DNA from: Bog-756 sp963725275 | Lineage (GTDB): Bacteria > Actinomycetota > Acidimicrobiia > Acidimicrobiales > RAAP-2 | NCBI GenBank assembly: GCA_963725275.1 | Contig: CAVRXS010000006.1 | Location: forward strand, 434,001 to 498,000 | Direction: 5' to 3' | Length of the DNA stretch: 64,000 nt | Part shown: piece after piece, positions 62,573-64,000 of the stretch | Layout of the letters: each line of letters begins with the position of its first letter | How positions within the stretch are numbered: position 1 is the stretch's first letter | Program-made: the position numbers and the translations under genes | Notes under the pieces: generated by a model | Databases searched by the model: none | What the model saw: only the letters and a program-made list of their open reading frames with translations | What the model was told of the DNA's origin: nothing

Positions 62573-63054
62573 GCGCGGCGGACGCCGGCGGGGCGGCCAT
62601 CCCCACCGGGCGCCGGTCGTACCGGGTGGAGGCCCGGGCCGCGGCTCCGGTCGAGGAGGTCTGGCCGCTGGTCGGCGAGGCCCGTCGCTGGCGGGAGTGG
62701 TCCTTCCTGACCCGCACCGGGCTCGAGCGCGACGGGACGCCCGAGCCCGACGGTGTGGGGGCCGTGCGCCACTTCAGCCGCATGGGCATCGGCTCGCGAG
62801 AGGAGGTCCTGGCCTGGGACCCACCCCACCACCTCGCGTACACCATCGTGAGCGGGGGCTTCCCGGTGCGCAACTACCGGGCGGACCTCACGCTGGAACC
62901 CGACGGGGACGGCACCCGCATCCGATGGTCGGGGACGTACGACGAGAAGTGGCCGGGCAGCGCGGGCGTCCTCGGGGTGGTGCTGACGCGGATGATGCAG
63001 AAGTTCGCGACCGGCGTCGCCCGCTACGCGGAGGCCCAGCACCGTCCGGGCTGA
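62569..63054 (+). CDS. SRPBCC/START-like ligand-binding protein 2
   Basis: A 161-residue relative of the preceding protein. It has EARAAAPVEEVWPLVGEARR, EEVLAWDPPHHLAYTIVSG and TRIRWSGTYDEKWPGSAG, then the C-terminal helix TRMMQKFATGVARYAEA. The family has no universal catalytic residue, so ligand and role are open. Its start overlaps the stop of gene 1 by ATGA, suggesting the pair acts together, perhaps as a heterodimer on a lipid substrate. Confidence 0.87.
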   Translation: MSAADAGGAAIPTGRRSYRVEARAAAPVEEVWPLVGEARRWREWSFLTRTGLERDGTPEPDGVGAVRHFSRMGIGSREEVLAWDPPHHLAYTIVSGGFPVRNYRADLTLEPDGDGTRIRWSGTYDEKWPGSAGVLGVVLTRMMQKFATGVARYAEAQHRPG

Positions 63055-63081
63055 GCGCGGACTCCCCGGAGCTCACCGGGC

Positions 63082-64000
63082 TCACGCGGCGACAGCCGCC
63101 AGGCGCCGAGCGCGGCGCTCGACCTCGACCGCGGCCTCTTCGACGTCGACGGTCCGGCACTCCCCCGCTGCGACCACCTGCCGGCCGGCCACCCACACAT
63201 CGGTGACCAGTCGGCTCGAGGCCGACCACACGAGGTGCTCGATGAGCATCGCGTCGTCGAGGAGGGGGACGAACACCGGGTCGTCGAGGGAGACCGCGAT
63301 CATGTCGGCCTTGCCTCCCGGGGCGAGGACCCCGAGGTCGGGTCGCCCGAGCGCGAGCCCTGCGCCCCGGGTGATCAGATCGAGGGCGGACGCTGCCGGC
63401 AGCGCCGCAGGATCCCGCTCGCGGATGCGGGCGAGCATCGCGGCCAGGCGCATCTCCTCCCAGAGGTCGAGGTCGTTGTTGGACGCCGGTCCGTCGGTTC
63501 CGAGACCCACCCGGATGCCCCGAGACAGGAACTCGACGAGTGGCGCGACCCCGGAGGCCAGCTTGGCGTTGCTCTGCGGACAGTGGGCGACCGCGACGTC
63601 GTGCCGCTCGTAGAGCGAGAGGTCCCGGTCGGACAGCCAGATGCTGTGGGCGGCGAGCACCCGCCCGTCCAGGACGCCTGCGCCGGACAGGACCTCGGGG
63701 ACCGACCCTCCGTGCTCCGCCTCGAAGGCGGCCCCCTCCTGTTCGGTCTCGGCGAGGTGGATGTGGACGAGTGCGCCGAGCTCCTGGGCGACGGCCGACA
63801 ACTCGACGAGCGCCGGAAGCGGCACCGTGTAGGCGGCGTGCGGAGCGAACCCCACCTCGATCCGCCCGTCCTCGCCGGCCCGTCGGTCGTGGAAGGTCGC
63901 GATCTGGGCGATGCGCCGCTCCCACCAGCGCTCACCGTCCTGACCCGGGAGACGGAGCACACCCGGCGTGACCACCGCCCGGGAGCCCGCCGCGATGACC
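63082..64000 (-). CDS. Amidohydrolase, 5-methylthioadenosine/S-adenosylhomocysteine deaminase-like (5' end outside window)
   Basis: C-terminal about 306 residues of a metal-dependent deaminase. FAPHAAYTVP and VHIHLAETEQE supply substrate and metal ligands, VLAAHSIWLSDRDL a further metal His, VAHCPQSNAKLASG the substrate loop and VGLGTDGPASNNDLDLW the catalytic Asp. The end (KADMIAVSLDDP ... VTDVWVAGRQVV) is the composite beta-sandwich domain. Substrates of this group include MTA, SAH, guanine and triazines. It is convergent with the SRPBCC pair and continues past the window. Confidence 0.9.
   Translation of the reverse strand, partial: VIAAGSRAVVTPGVLRLPGQDGERWWERRIAQIATFHDRRAGEDGRIEVGFAPHAAYTVPLPALVELSAVAQELGALVHIHLAETEQEGAAFEAEHGGSVPEVLSGAGVLDGRVLAAHSIWLSDRDLSLYERHDVAVAHCPQSNAKLASGVAPLVEFLSRGIRVGLGTDGPASNNDLDLWEEMRLAAMLARIRERDPAALPAASALDLITRGAGLALGRPDLGVLAPGGKADMIAVSLDDPVFVPLLDDAMLIEHLVWSASSRLVTDVWVAGRQVVAAGECRTVDVEEAAVEVERRARRLAAVAA

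Overview
The window is about 70% GC, codes densely on both strands, uses many GTG and TTG starts and many 1-11 nt start/stop overlaps, and shows no phage genes, insertion sequences, CRISPR arrays, rRNA or convincing tRNA. Actinobacterial-style features (gatCAB, long two-domain LeuA, PASTA kinase, NAD-dependent LigA, leucine-peptide attenuation of leuA) suggest a free-living high-GC actinobacterium. Class Acidimicrobiia is my best guess, by inference only.

Layout. 1-13.2 kb is a surface-polysaccharide locus: ABC exporter (Wzt-like ATPase, Wzm-like permease), two GT4 glycosyltransferases, a polytopic membrane protein, a chain-length/BY-kinase-like protein with a ruined P-loop, a CapD-type dehydratase, a UDP-sugar dehydrogenase, an epimerase and a PAP2 phosphatase. 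13.3-17.4 kb has a LuxR-type regulator with a degenerate GGDEF-like domain, a CDF metal exporter and a secreted GH43-like protein. 17.4-24.3 kb has gatC-gatA-gatB, an esterase, an SCP-2 protein, an MFS pump and an SDR.

24.4-32.0 kb is the most unusual part. Three related secreted proteins plus one decayed copy each start with a MIRKLL signal peptide and each end about 40-50 nt before the same strong hairpin. The three intact ones also share a GTAAC-N17-CGT(T/C) promoter and a leader of about 140 nt. Embedded among them is an operon of PASTA kinase, small Cys-rich protein and orphan D12 adenine methyltransferase. I do not recognise the secreted family.

32.2-40.9 kb: a tight minus-strand operon of aldehyde dehydrogenase, cysteine desulfurase, mnmA and ligA, in which mnmA runs into ligA with no stop codon; then an acyl-CoA ligase/MFS pair. 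41.4-45.9 kb: a divergent gamma-glutamyl-amine catabolic set (ALDH, C26 hydrolase, SDR, glutamine-synthetase-like ligase). 45.9-47.9 kb: leuA behind a transcription attenuator with a Leu-Leu-Leu leader peptide. 48-54.5 kb: TetR regulator, FGGY sugar kinase overlapping ileS, and an Fpg/Nei glycosylase. 54.5-64 kb: GNAT, an SsuABC/TauABC-like importer with an Rrf2 regulator, DHA2 efflux pump, acyl-CoA synthetase, two SRPBCC proteins and a partial amidohydrolase.

Caution: at least nine otherwise intact genes, including the normally essential ligA and cysteine desulfurase, carry single-base indels, several of them in G/C homopolymers. I read most of these as consensus errors, so each such gene is given as one CDS with its break point.
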